A stretch of 34,109 bases of DNA from Geobacteraceae bacterium (GTDB lineage: Bacteria; Desulfobacterota; Desulfuromonadia; Desulfuromonadales; BM103): assembly GCA_024641085.1 (NCBI GenBank), contig JAHEDT010000034.1:1-34109 (forward strand), written 5' to 3'. The position numbers were made by a program, and so were the translations under genes. The stretch's first letter is position 1; every line of letters starts with the position of its first letter. Below the pieces are notes generated by a model. It saw only the letters and a list, made by a program, of their open reading frames with translations. It had not been told where the DNA came from and did no database searches. This document shows, one piece after another, positions 8,045 to 17,757 of this stretch.

Positions 8045-8105
8045 ACCGATCTGGACGGTTCGACCGATTAATCCCTCGCTAAATCGCTGAACCATTCCAG
8101 TGCAC

Positions 8106-8141
8106 AAGAGCAGAATGCCGTGACGGCGTTCTGCTCTTTTT
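8106..8141 (+). terminator. Rho-independent terminator of the diiron protein gene
   Basis: Perfect inverted repeat AAGAGCAGAA with TTCTGCTCTT, further paired by GCC/GGC inside, running into TTTTT. It lies 62 bases after the stop codon. Confidence 0.92.
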
Positions 8142-8165
8142 GCGTCCTCACTGGTAGGCTGCCGG

Positions 8166-8504
8166 CTATTTGCGGCGTTTGCTCGGTCGACCCGCAGGCT
8201 CTGGTTTGTCACTGCCAGCCCTGGCCGCGGACGGGGCGGGTTTTCTCGGCAGTGCTGCCGTAACGCTTATACAGCGTTTGAGCAGGTAGGTGCCGTCGAG
8301 GGTATTGATGGCATCCCTGGCTTGCGCAGCGTTGGCCATGTGGACGAAGGCGCAGCCTTTGAACTGGCCGCTTTTCTGGTCGGTAATCATGTGAATGGCG
8401 CGCACCGTGCCGCAGAGGGAGAAGAGCTTGCGCAGGTCCTCCTCCTCGACTTCGAAGGCGATCTCGGCGACATACAGGTCTTTACTGGTCGATTTGGTTT
8501 TCAT
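8166..8504 (-). CDS. RRM-domain RNA-binding protein
   Basis: 112 residues. One RNA recognition motif (about 9-84): RNP2-like LYVAEI at 10-15 and RNP1-like KGCAFVHM near 49-56, with the usual beta-alpha-beta-beta-alpha-beta order. The basic C-terminal tail ends in RPSKRRK. Bacterial single-RRM proteins bind RNA and are often cold-induced, but the targets are unknown. The start lies four bases after the stop of the cysteine-cluster gene, so the two are co-transcribed and probably translationally coupled; its own ribosome-binding site is weak. Confidence 0.88.
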   Translation of the reverse strand: MKTKSTSKDLYVAEIAFEVEEEDLRKLFSLCGTVRAIHMITDQKSGQFKGCAFVHMANAAQARDAINTLDGTYLLKRCISVTAALPRKPAPSAARAGSDKPEPAGRPSKRRK

Positions 8505-8508
8505 AGGT

Positions 8509-8910
8509 TCAGTCTTTTGCTGGTTGCGGGGTGTTCCCGCTGCTTAGGGGCCGGTCATTCCGATAGCCGGTACAGCCGGTTGCTTCGGCATGCCGCCGAT
8601 GCTCGGGATAGTCCCGGCAGTGATCCGGCTTGATGTCATCGATCCCGCACACATGGCCTCGCCGGTCGATACGATCGAGCAGCCAGGGACAGCGGTCGAC
8701 GTCGTCGCCGGTTTCGGGGTCGAGCCAGGCGGTATGCAGCCGGTTGCCCGGTCCGAGTTCGAGGGTTTTGACCCGGGCCAACAGGTCGGTACGGTCGAGC
8801 CGGTGCCAGCGTTCCAGGTCGGCATCGCTGACGCAGCCGTTGAAGGCGTCGACCAGGTTGAGACAGCAGTGGCCACAGCAGCGGCACTTGAAAGTTCGGT
8901 TCGCAAGCAT
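8509..8910 (-). CDS. YkgJ-type cysteine-cluster protein
   Basis: 133 residues. The N-terminus has Cys9, Cys11, Cys12, Cys15 and Cys16 (CRCCGHCC), followed by further cysteines in DRCPWLL, VCGI, DHCRDYP and a final GC. This is the zinc- or iron-sulfur-binding pattern of the UPF0153/YkgJ family, function unknown. The start at 8910 is chosen because the family begins just before the CxCC cluster; a much longer frame upstream has no family support. There is no Shine-Dalgarno sequence. A promoter-like TTCACA, 18 bp, TATACC sits directly before the ATG, so the transcript may have almost no leader. Confidence 0.82.
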   Translation of the reverse strand: MLANRTFKCRCCGHCCLNLVDAFNGCVSDADLERWHRLDRTDLLARVKTLELGPGNRLHTAWLDPETGDDVDRCPWLLDRIDRRGHVCGIDDIKPDHCRDYPEHRRHAEATGCTGYRNDRPLSSGNTPQPAKD

Positions 8911-9054
8911 CGATGGTATAGTGGCACCGAATGCGACCTGTGAACAGATTTTTCTTTGGCCGTCCCTCTTTTCCAGAAATCCTGCAGTAAAAACTGCCCT
9001 GAGCGATTCCCCTCCGACCCCTTTGCTCCACAATCTTCCCGAAATCAGCAGACA

Positions 9055-9072
9055 ATTCCCCAAATGGGGAAT
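9055..9072. promoter_or_regulatory. Perfect inverted repeat, candidate enhancer for the sigma-54 activator
   Basis: ATTCCCCA and TGGGGAAT separated by two A's. Its centre is about 87 bp upstream of the predicted start of the sigma-54 promoter, a usual distance for an NtrC-type activator site. The binding protein is most likely the regulator at 13799-15172, by inference. Confidence 0.6.
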
Positions 9073-9122
9073 ATTTATTGTGCCATTATTTTTAAATATC
9101 AATAATAACAATAACTTATGAA

Positions 9123-9140
9123 TTGGCGTAAAGGTTGCTA
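9123..9140 (+). promoter_or_regulatory. Sigma-54 (-24/-12) promoter of the transpeptidase/two-component operon
   Basis: TTGGCGTAAAGGTTGCTA. The invariant GG (9125-9126) and GC (9137-9138) are separated by exactly ten bases, and the TTGGC and TTGCTA blocks match the -24 and -12 consensus; only the CAC part of the -24 box differs. Expected transcript start is near 9150, about 50 bases before the lipoprotein ATG. Confidence 0.8.
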
Positions 9141-9201
9141 TATACGAATGTGCCACCATGTCGGTGTGCATGTCACGGACACATTCAAGGAGAAAACGTG
9201 T

Positions 9202-9804
9202 ATGAAAAAGGCAATCAAAGTTTTATTGGTATCCATGGTGGCAGCCATACTGCTGAGCGCTTGTGCCAGTCAGCCGACTGAAGAGATCGCTGCTGCAAAA
9301 AGCGCCATCGATGCGGTAGTCAGTGACGGGGCGGAAAAGTACACCCCGGATCAGCTGCAAAGCATCAACCACAAGCTTGATGAGGCCATGGCCGAAATCA
9401 AGACCCAGGACGGTTACACCTTCAGCAACTACTCTCTGGCAAAATTTACCCTTGCACAAGTCAAGGAAGACGCTGATGCGCTGAAAGTCAAACTTGCCCA
9501 GCGTAAGGAAGAGTTGAAAGTCGCTGCTGGAACGGCCTTGACTGAAGCCCAGGCTGCTGTGGTCGAAGCCAAGTCGATGCTCGAAGTTGCCCCGCAGGGC
9601 AAGGGTTCTCTTGCCGATATCGAAGCGATGAAGAGTGATGTCGTCGGCCTGGAAACTGAACTTGAAACCGTTGCCCCGCAAATCGATGCCGGCGAGTATA
9701 TCGTAGCGACCGAGAAAGCCCATGCCGTGGCGTCCAAGGCTCTGACGATCAGCAGCGAAATCAAGGCAGCCCAGGAGAAATTGGCTGTCGTCATCAAGAA
9801 ATAG
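9202..9804 (+). CDS. Alpha-helical outer-envelope lipoprotein, DUF4398-like
   Basis: 200 residues. A basic N-terminus and hydrophobic stretch end in the lipobox LSAC (Cys20), so it is a lipoprotein, probably in the outer membrane. The mature part is almost wholly helical and rich in Ala, Glu and Lys, with repeats of the type EEIAAAKSAIDAV and QLQSINHKLDEAM that resemble DUF4398. No catalytic motif is visible. It is the first gene after the sigma-54 promoter, with AAGGAG nine bases before the ATG, so it is likely the most strongly made product. A structural or spacer role between outer membrane and peptidoglycan would fit the transpeptidase genes that follow, but this is inference. Confidence 0.8.
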   Translation: MKKAIKVLLVSMVAAILLSACASQPTEEIAAAKSAIDAVVSDGAEKYTPDQLQSINHKLDEAMAEIKTQDGYTFSNYSLAKFTLAQVKEDADALKVKLAQRKEELKVAAGTALTEAQAAVVEAKSMLEVAPQGKGSLADIEAMKSDVVGLETELETVAPQIDAGEYIVATEKAHAVASKALTISSEIKAAQEKLAVVIKK

Positions 9805-9859
9805 TAAACAGCAATAAGCCGGTTACAGAACGATCAACACCAGGGGATTTTACCCGCCA

Positions 9860-10954
9860 ATGAAAACGTTTTTTACTGTCGGGTTTTTCCTGATTATGAT
9901 CGTGCTGACCGGCTGCAGTGAACCGCCGGTGCCGCCCGAGGTCCAGCAGGCTCTTGACAAGGAGCAGGACCTCTGGCGGGCCGGTGCTGCCGTTTATGCG
10001 CCACAAAGCTACGCCGATTTCGTCGCGGCCCTCAAGTCGAGCCGCGAACAGTTTTTTACGGAGCAGTCGCGCCTGGCCTGGTTCCGCGATTATCAAGATG
10101 TGACCACGACTTATCGCTCCGTGCTCGCCCAGGGGGAGCGGGTGCTGCGGGAGGTTGAGCAGAGCAAGGCTGATCAGACCGCAGAACTCCTGGCTCGTAC
10201 CAGCCGTATCACGGAGCGGCTGCACGCCCTGCGTGACCTGATATCGACGGTCAAGGACAGCCGCCTCAAAACCGCCCGGCTGACCAGGGTCGAGATCTTG
10301 CTTGCCGAAGCAGGGAACTTTACCGAAGGCAACCAGATGGAGCTGGCCCTTTCAAGGGTCACGGAAGCCGATGTCCTGCTCGACAAGACGGTCGACGCGA
10401 TCAGGCCGATTCTGGCTCATTACGTCGACTCGCAGCAGATCTCGCGCTGGAAGGCCCAGGTCGACGAGGTCATTACCGAAAGTCGTCGCCGCAAAAGCCA
10501 CGCCATCGTGGTCAACAAGCTGCGGCGGCAGCTGATCCTCTACGACAAGGGCGTGGTCGCCGCTATTTATCCGGTCGGCCTGAGCTTCAACCCGATCGGC
10601 GACAAGCTGTACGCCGGCGATCGGGCAACCCCGGAAGGTCGCTACCAGGTCGTCAGCAAGCTGCCCAACAGCAAATTCTACCGCGCCTTGCTGATCAACT
10701 ATCCGAATGCCGAGGATCAGCGACGTTTCGCCGAAGCCAAACGCAAGAAGCAGCTTCCGGCCAATGCCAGAATCGGCGGCCTGATCGAGATTCATGGCGG
10801 CGGCAGGGACGGTGCGACCCTTGGCTGTATCGGCCTGAATGACAACCAGATGCTCGAACTCTTCAATCGTGTCGAGGTCGGTACTCCGGTGGTGATCGTT
10901 GCTGCCGTGAACAATGACAACCTGGTTCGCACGGCCCTGGGACGACTGGAATGA
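9860..10954 (+). CDS. Lipoprotein L,D-transpeptidase (YkuD domain) with helical N-terminal region
   Basis: 364 residues. Signal sequence with lipobox LTGC (Cys19). Residues about 25-210 are helical and resemble the preceding lipoprotein in composition (DUF4398-like). The C-terminal YkuD domain starts around 215 (HAIVVNKLRRQLILY) and carries His312 (IEIHGGG) and Cys323 in TLGCIGL, a variant of the usual SHGCxR motif similar to the YafK-like group. The family forms 3-3 crosslinks in peptidoglycan or links proteins to it, in the periplasm. The variant motif means crosslinking versus attachment or cleavage cannot be decided. It overlaps the next gene by four bases (ATGA). Confidence 0.87.
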   Translation: MKTFFTVGFFLIMIVLTGCSEPPVPPEVQQALDKEQDLWRAGAAVYAPQSYADFVAALKSSREQFFTEQSRLAWFRDYQDVTTTYRSVLAQGERVLREVEQSKADQTAELLARTSRITERLHALRDLISTVKDSRLKTARLTRVEILLAEAGNFTEGNQMELALSRVTEADVLLDKTVDAIRPILAHYVDSQQISRWKAQVDEVITESRRRKSHAIVVNKLRRQLILYDKGVVAAIYPVGLSFNPIGDKLYAGDRATPEGRYQVVSKLPNSKFYRALLINYPNAEDQRRFAEAKRKKQLPANARIGGLIEIHGGGRDGATLGCIGLNDNQMLELFNRVEVGTPVVIVAAVNNDNLVRTALGRLE

Positions 10955-11652
10955 ACATCTGGCAGATGATTCTCAATAATACCTTGAACCGGGTCCGGCT
11001 CTGGCGCTGGGCACGGCCGCACTGGCCCTTGCGCAGGGTTTTGATCTGCCTGACGGGGGTACTAGTCCTGGTCGAGTTGTGCGGCAGCTACCTCGCCTAC
11101 CGGGGGGGCGTCTCGGCAGCGGTTGCGGCGGTCCCACAGAAAGCCCGTACGGCCGCAGACTTGCAGTCTGCCAATGAACGCCTGTTGAAAAAAATCGCCG
11201 GGCAAAAGCCCGCTGGTGAGTACCTGGTGATCGATACGGCCAGAAACCGCGTGACCCTGCGCAAGGGGGATGTCATCCTGCGTGATATGACCGCATCATG
11301 CGGCAGCGGCAACGTGCTTGAGGACCCGACCAGCGGTCGACGCTGGGTGTTCGACACGCCGCGCGGTCAGCACCGTATCCTGTCCAAGGTTAAAAACCCT
11401 CTCTGGATCAAGCCTGACTGGGCTTTTCTTGAAGCAGGCGAGCCGATCCCGTCCAAAAGCGCGGAGCGCGCCGAGCCCGGAGCGATGGGTGACTATGCCC
11501 TCGGTCTCGGCCAAGGCTACTTCATCCACGGCACCCTCTACAAACGCATGCTCGGGCGCAACGTCTCTCATGGCTGTGTGCGCCTCGGCGACGAGGACCT
11601 GGCTCACCTCTACCGTAACCTGCCGATCGGCACGAGGGTCTTCATCTTCTGA
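10951..11652 (+). CDS. Membrane-anchored L,D-transpeptidase (YkuD domain)
   Basis: 233 residues. One N-terminal membrane segment (about 29-51, VLICLTGVLVLVELCGSYLA region) without a lipobox, so it is an inner-membrane anchor with the enzyme in the periplasm. The YkuD domain starts near residue 90 (EYLVIDTARNRVTL) and holds His193 (FIHGT) and the canonical SHGCVRL with Cys209. It should act on the tetrapeptide stem of peptidoglycan. It is translationally coupled to its neighbours: ATGA overlap with the gene before and TGATG overlap with the gene after. Confidence 0.9.
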   Translation: MNIWQMILNNTLNRVRLWRWARPHWPLRRVLICLTGVLVLVELCGSYLAYRGGVSAAVAAVPQKARTAADLQSANERLLKKIAGQKPAGEYLVIDTARNRVTLRKGDVILRDMTASCGSGNVLEDPTSGRRWVFDTPRGQHRILSKVKNPLWIKPDWAFLEAGEPIPSKSAERAEPGAMGDYALGLGQGYFIHGTLYKRMLGRNVSHGCVRLGDEDLAHLYRNLPIGTRVFIF

Positions 11653-12335
11653 TGCGCGCCGCCCTGTACTTTCTATGCCTGCTGCTGAATGCCGCGTCGC
11701 CGGTTATGGCCGGCGGCCAGTCCCTGGCCGAACTGCAACAGGTCAATGTGCTGCTGCAGGCTGAATACGACCTGGCCAAGTCCGGAAAACCCTACCTGGT
11801 GATCAATCTGCAGGATCATCAACTGGAGTTCAAGACCAGCGGGCTGCCCCTTGAACAATGGAGCATCGACAGCTACCGGCGCTGGGGACACCCGTCGGCC
11901 ATGCGCCCGGCCAGCCTGAAAATCAAGTCCGCCCTCGCCGAGCCCAAACGGGAGGTGCAGGTGGTCAGCGCGACCGAGCCGAGTGGGGAGACGGCCGAGA
12001 AGCCGTTCAATGCCCTCGAACTGACAGACATGCCGACCTCCTATCGTCTTTATCTGGACAACGGCACCACCGTCACCGTGCACCCGGTCTCTGTGTCCTG
12101 GTTTGATTCTCTGCGCAGCTCATTGGCCGTTCCAGCCTGGTACCTGAGCCGGCCGTTTATTTCCAGCTGGAATTTTCTGCGCGGCTCGCCCTATAATGAG
12201 CTCGCCCTGGCCATGCCGGCACAGGATGCACGCAGACTCTACTGGGCCTTCAGCGAAGGCACTCCCTGCCTGATCCGTCTTCCGGCAGCAGAGGCCACCG
12301 CCTCCGCCCCAGCGACTGCCGGAACCAATCGTTAA
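11652..12335 (+). CDS. Exported L,D-transpeptidase-like protein lacking the catalytic motif
   Basis: 227 residues with a cleavable signal peptide (cleavage probably after VMA, residue 20). Residues about 47-75 (KPYLVINLQDHQLEF and following) line up with the start of the YkuD domains of the two preceding genes (YLVIDTARNRVTL), with a LAxSGKP-type helix before it. The rest has neither an HG motif nor an SxGC motif, and the only other cysteine is near the C-terminus in TPCLIRL. I infer a catalytically inactive relative that may bind or regulate the transpeptidases or sense substrate for the kinase. It overlaps the genes on both sides. It could also be an unrelated fold with a chance similarity. 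Confidence 0.7.
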   Translation: MRAALYFLCLLLNAASPVMAGGQSLAELQQVNVLLQAEYDLAKSGKPYLVINLQDHQLEFKTSGLPLEQWSIDSYRRWGHPSAMRPASLKIKSALAEPKREVQVVSATEPSGETAEKPFNALELTDMPTSYRLYLDNGTTVTVHPVSVSWFDSLRSSLAVPAWYLSRPFISSWNFLRGSPYNELALAMPAQDARRLYWAFSEGTPCLIRLPAAEATASAPATAGTNR

Positions 12336-13795
12336 TGCCATCCAGCGAAAGCATCAATTCCAACCTAAGGACAGAGCGGTCTTTCGGACTGCATTCCCTC
12401 TGGGTGCGCCTGGCGCTGCTCATGCTGCTGACCAGCCTGACTCTGGTCGTCCTGCTGATCGCCTTCTACTATCAGACGGAAAAGAGCCTTTACAACGAAT
12501 TCACCCGCCAGACCGCCGATCTCTCCAGGGCTGTACAGGTCGGCCTGGAAGGCACGGCAGGCAATAACCCGGGTGAGCACGGCAGCCTCAAAGGCTACCT
12601 GGACAACCTCAATGCCAAGGGGGTCAAGGAAGTCTCGGTGATCAGCAGTTCGAACCGGATCATTGCCAGCACCGATCAGGCGAATGTCGGCAAGTGGATC
12701 ACGCAACAGCGCAAGGAGCTGATCTTCAAGGCCGATCTCGGCGAACCGGTCACCGGTGAGGGGCAGCTCTTCAACGTCATCGTGCCAGTGGTCGCCAACG
12801 GCAGCACGGCCGGCTACATTCACCTGACTCTGAATACCGAGGATTTTTCCGTACTGCTGCGGTTGAGTGCCATCCGACGCATCCTCGCGGCCCTGGTTAT
12901 ATTAAGTTTCGGCACGCTGGTGGCGGTGGTGCTGGCTCGCTACTACACCCGGCCAATTGTGGCCATGGCTGCAGCGGCCGGTCGCGTGGCGGCCGGCGAC
13001 CTGGACCAGTCACTGCCGGTCGAGCGCCGTGACGAAATCGGTCAACTGGCACGCAGTTTCCATGACATGATTGCCCGCCTGCGAGAGGACCGGTCGCTGC
13101 ACGAGCGGCTGCGTACCGCAGAGCACCTGGCGAGCGCCGGCCAGTTCGCCCGGCACATCGCCCACGAGATCAAGAACCCACTGAACTTCATCAGCCTGTC
13201 GATCGACCACATGGGCGACACCTACCGACCAATCGACAGCGTTGCCGCGCAGCGTTTCGACTCCATGGTGCGCAACCTCAAAGGCGAGGTCGGCCGGATC
13301 GGCCGTTTCGCAGAGAGTTTTCTCGAGTACGGCCGGCCCTTCGAGTTACGCATCGACCGCTGCGATACCGAGCAGATGCTCAGCGAAGTCCTCGAACTGA
13401 CTGCGGCGCAGGCCCGTTCTTCGGGCGTGACCATCGTCCGTGATACGGGGCCGCTGCCGGAGCTGCAGGCAGACCCGGAATTCCTGCGCACTTGCCTGTA
13501 TAATATTGTCAGAAACGCCTTCGAAGCGATGCCTCACGGCGGGACCCTCACGGTGCACAGCGCCCTCGACGACAGCCAGTTGACCCTGACCTTCAAAGAC
13601 ACCGGGGTCGGCGTCGCGGCTGAAGATATCGACAAGCTGTTCACACCTCTGTATTCGACCAAGCAGGGCGGGCTCGGCCTGGGACTGGCCCTGACCCGAC
13701 GGGTCATCGAAGAGCACGGCGGCAGGGTGCAGTTCCAGAGTGAACCGGGGCAGGGGAGCGCCGTGACGGTCAGCCTGCCGCTCGGGGAGGAGTAA
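12335..13795 (+). CDS. Membrane sensor histidine kinase (HAMP, HisKA, HATPase)
   Basis: 486 residues. Two membrane segments (about 22-45 and 183-203) enclose a periplasmic domain of roughly 135 residues with a Cache/PAS-like strand pattern (KEVSVISSSNRIIAS). A HAMP domain follows (about 204-257, PIVAMAAAAGRVAAGDL), then HisKA with phospho-acceptor His277 in HIAHEIKNPL, then an ATP-binding domain with NIVRNAFEAM, DTGVGV and GGLGLGLAL. It autophosphorylates and passes the phosphate to the adjacent regulator (three bases downstream). Because the kinase is encoded with peptidoglycan enzymes, it probably reports on envelope state; the ligand is unknown. Start by TAATG overlap with the gene before. 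Confidence 0.92.
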   Translation: MPSSESINSNLRTERSFGLHSLWVRLALLMLLTSLTLVVLLIAFYYQTEKSLYNEFTRQTADLSRAVQVGLEGTAGNNPGEHGSLKGYLDNLNAKGVKEVSVISSSNRIIASTDQANVGKWITQQRKELIFKADLGEPVTGEGQLFNVIVPVVANGSTAGYIHLTLNTEDFSVLLRLSAIRRILAALVILSFGTLVAVVLARYYTRPIVAMAAAAGRVAAGDLDQSLPVERRDEIGQLARSFHDMIARLREDRSLHERLRTAEHLASAGQFARHIAHEIKNPLNFISLSIDHMGDTYRPIDSVAAQRFDSMVRNLKGEVGRIGRFAESFLEYGRPFELRIDRCDTEQMLSEVLELTAAQARSSGVTIVRDTGPLPELQADPEFLRTCLYNIVRNAFEAMPHGGTLTVHSALDDSQLTLTFKDTGVGVAAEDIDKLFTPLYSTKQGGLGLGLALTRRVIEEHGGRVQFQSEPGQGSAVTVSLPLGEE

Positions 13796-13798
13796 ACG

Positions 13799-15172
13799 AT
13801 GAAGCCGGTGATCATGGTGGTCGACGACGAGCCCCTGCAACGCGAGATCATACAGACGATCCTCGAGGGGGAGGGCTACCAGGTCGAGACTGCCGCATCG
13901 GGGCATGAGGCCCTGGCATTGATGAAAAAAGCCCCGGCCGATCTGGTCCTGACCGATTTGAAGATGACTGGCATGGACGGTATCGAGCTGCTTACAGCCA
14001 TGCCGCGCGGGGTTGTCCCGCCGCCGGTGATTATCGTCACCGCTCACGGCACTATCGATTCGGCGGTGGAGGCGGTCAGAAACGGGGCGTTCGACTACCT
14101 GACCAAGCCGCTCGACAAAACCCGCCTGCTGCTGGCGGTGCGCAAGGCCGGTGAACGCGTGGCGATCCTTAGCGAGAACGCCCGCCTCAAGGAGGAGCTC
14201 TACGGACGCTTCCGCCTCGAGGGGATTATTGCCCGCTCTCCCGCCATGCGCCAGGTCATCGCGCTGCTGCAGAAAGTGGCCGAGACCTCCAGTACCGTCA
14301 TGGTCCTTGGCGAGAGCGGCAGCGGCAAGGAGCTGGTGGCTCGCGCCATTCACTATAACAGCCCTCGGCGCAGCCGGCCGTTCACGGCGGTGAACTGCGC
14401 GGCGATCCCCGAGGCACTCTTCGAGAACGAACTGTTCGGCCACGAGACCGGTGCCTATACCGGTGCGGTCGGCAGGCGCCAGGGTCTTGTCGAAGCCAGC
14501 GACGGCGGCACCCTGTTCCTCGATGAAATCGGCGACCTGCCGATGGCGATGCAGTCGAAGCTGCTGCGCGTTCTGCAGGACCGCGAAGTGCGCCGGATCG
14601 GCGGCAAGGAATCGATCCGTATCGACGTACGCATCATCACGGCGACCAACAAGGACCTCGAAGGCGAGGTCGAGAAGGGCGCCTTCCGCGAAGATCTTTT
14701 CTACCGACTCAACGTTGTCACCCTCGATTTGCCGCCGCTGCGCGAACGGCGCGAGGATATTGTCCCACTGGTCGAGTTCTACCTGCAGAAATTCAGTGCC
14801 GAGTTCGGTCGTCCGGTCCGCGAGGTCAGCCCGGAAGCAATGCGGCTGCTAATCGAACATCGCTGGCCGGGCAACGTGCGCCAACTGGCCGCGGTCATGG
14901 AACGGGCGATTCTGCTCAGTGATGGTCCCGTGCTCACGCGCGACGACGTTGCCGGCCGTCTGCAGGCCCGCCGACCGGTCGATCCGAGTCGGTTCGAACT
15001 TCCCGAAGACGGCCTCGATCTCGAGGCGTTCGAGAAGGAGATGATCCGCAAAGCCCTCCACCGCACAGGTGGCATGGCGACCCGCGCGGCCCGGCTGCTG
15101 CACATGAGCTACAAGGCGTTTCTCTACCGCATGGAAAAGTTCGGCATCAAGAGCGACCGGCAGGACCCGTAG
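13799..15172 (+). CDS. NtrC-family sigma-54-dependent response regulator
   Basis: 457 residues. Receiver domain 1-120 with Asp9/Asp10, phospho-acceptor Asp53 (LTDLKM) and Lys103 (TKPLD). AAA+ domain with Walker A GESGSGKE at 171-178, GAYTGA at 218-223 and Walker B LFLDEIGD at 239-246. The C-terminal Fis-type helix-turn-helix is near 425-448 (TRAARLLHMSYKAFLYR). It activates sigma-54 RNA polymerase after phosphorylation by the kinase upstream. The sigma-54 contact loop has Tyr where GAFTGA has Phe, a conservative change. The most likely target is the promoter at 9123-9140, giving positive feedback on its own operon. Confidence 0.94.
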   Translation: MKPVIMVVDDEPLQREIIQTILEGEGYQVETAASGHEALALMKKAPADLVLTDLKMTGMDGIELLTAMPRGVVPPPVIIVTAHGTIDSAVEAVRNGAFDYLTKPLDKTRLLLAVRKAGERVAILSENARLKEELYGRFRLEGIIARSPAMRQVIALLQKVAETSSTVMVLGESGSGKELVARAIHYNSPRRSRPFTAVNCAAIPEALFENELFGHETGAYTGAVGRRQGLVEASDGGTLFLDEIGDLPMAMQSKLLRVLQDREVRRIGGKESIRIDVRIITATNKDLEGEVEKGAFREDLFYRLNVVTLDLPPLRERREDIVPLVEFYLQKFSAEFGRPVREVSPEAMRLLIEHRWPGNVRQLAAVMERAILLSDGPVLTRDDVAGRLQARRPVDPSRFELPEDGLDLEAFEKEMIRKALHRTGGMATRAARLLHMSYKAFLYRMEKFGIKSDRQDP

Positions 15173-15302
15173 TGCGGAGCTCAATGAAATAACCCGCCAG
15201 GTCATGTTTGTTGCGTCAAACAGCCCGTGAAAGCAGGCTTTTCACCCTTGGGTGCGGAAAAACATTGCCTGTCTCAGGCAGGAGTGCTATAGATTCGCAG
15301 CC

Positions 15303-15341
15303 CAAAGACCACGGGGACCGGCCCTGTGGTCTTTGCTTTTG
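15303..15341 (+). terminator. Rho-independent terminator ending the transpeptidase/two-component operon
   Basis: Stem CAAAGACCAC with GTGGTCTTTG, GC-rich loop, then CTTTTG. It lies 131 bases after the regulator's stop and 33 bases before the ABC-F start, so it may also act as an attenuator-like element for that gene. Confidence 0.8.
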
Positions 15342-15373
15342 CGAAAATCGACGGTACAAGGAAAGTTACAACC

Positions 15374-17014
<1,641 letters not shown>

Positions 17015-17124
17015 CCAAAGGCATGCGTCACTTCCGGACACGTGGAGCCGAGTGAAAGACGTACAAATGAGAAATCGCAGCAATTTACCACTCATCCGTT
17101 ACAAGTTACTTTAAAGGTTGAGTC

Positions 17125-17661
17125 ATGGCCCTCAGTGCCACTATCTTCAAAGCCCACCTGCAGATCTCCGACATGGACCGCCACTACTACGGCGAGCACC
17201 AGTTGACCCTGGCGCGCCACCCCTCGGAGACTGATGAGCGGATGATGGTGCGGCTGCTCGCCTTTGCCCAGCATGCCGACGAGCGCCTTGGCTTCACCAG
17301 GGGGTTGTGCGCCGACGAGGAGCCGGATCTCTGGCAGAAGAGCTACAGCGGTGAGATCGAGTTGTGGATCGACGTCGGGCTACCCGACGAACGCCGCGTG
17401 CGCAAGGCCTGCAGCCGCGCTGCGCAAACCTGCCTGTACCTCTACGGCGGCCGTTCCGCCGAGTTGTGGTGGCAGCGCCATGCCGACAAATTGAGCCGCT
17501 TTGCCAACCTCGCGGTTCTGGACGTCCCCGAGGCGGCGAGCGCAGGCCTGGTCAGCCTGGTCCAGCGCAGCATGCAGTTGCAATGCACGATACAGGACGG
17601 CGAACTCTGGGTGACCGGCGCCGGACGGACCGTTACCGTGACGCCCCGGGTCCGCAAATAA
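17125..17661 (+). CDS. yaeQ: YaeQ family protein
   Basis: 178 residues matching the YaeQ family over its full length: MALSATIFKAHLQISDMDRHYY at the start, then ETDERMMVRLLAFAQHA, GEIELWIDVGLPDERR and VRKACSRA. YaeQ has a PD-(D/E)XK nuclease-like fold, but its cellular role is not settled. AAAGGTTGAG precedes the ATG. It lies 110 bases after the ABC-F gene with no terminator between, so read-through is possible. Confidence 0.93.
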   Translation: MALSATIFKAHLQISDMDRHYYGEHQLTLARHPSETDERMMVRLLAFAQHADERLGFTRGLCADEEPDLWQKSYSGEIELWIDVGLPDERRVRKACSRAAQTCLYLYGGRSAELWWQRHADKLSRFANLAVLDVPEAASAGLVSLVQRSMQLQCTIQDGELWVTGAGRTVTVTPRVRK

Positions 17662-17757
17662 ATCAACGTTCATCCCACCCCTTCCGCTGCACAAGCAAAA
17701 CGTGTATTCTCGTCATACGGTGTTCTTACCTAAACCTCACTGCCTAAGGGAGATCCC

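Larger units (their letters stand above)
8911..9201. promoter_or_regulatory. Divergent regulatory region between the cysteine-cluster gene and the transpeptidase operon
   Basis: 291 bp without a gene. Towards the minus-strand gene it has a promoter-like TTCACA/TATACC pair. Towards the plus-strand operon it has a palindrome at 9055-9072, an AT-rich stretch at 9070-9120 that could aid DNA bending, and a sigma-54 promoter at 9123-9140. A separate ATTCCCC half-site lies at 9006-9012, 49 bp before the left arm of the palindrome. Confidence 0.65.
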
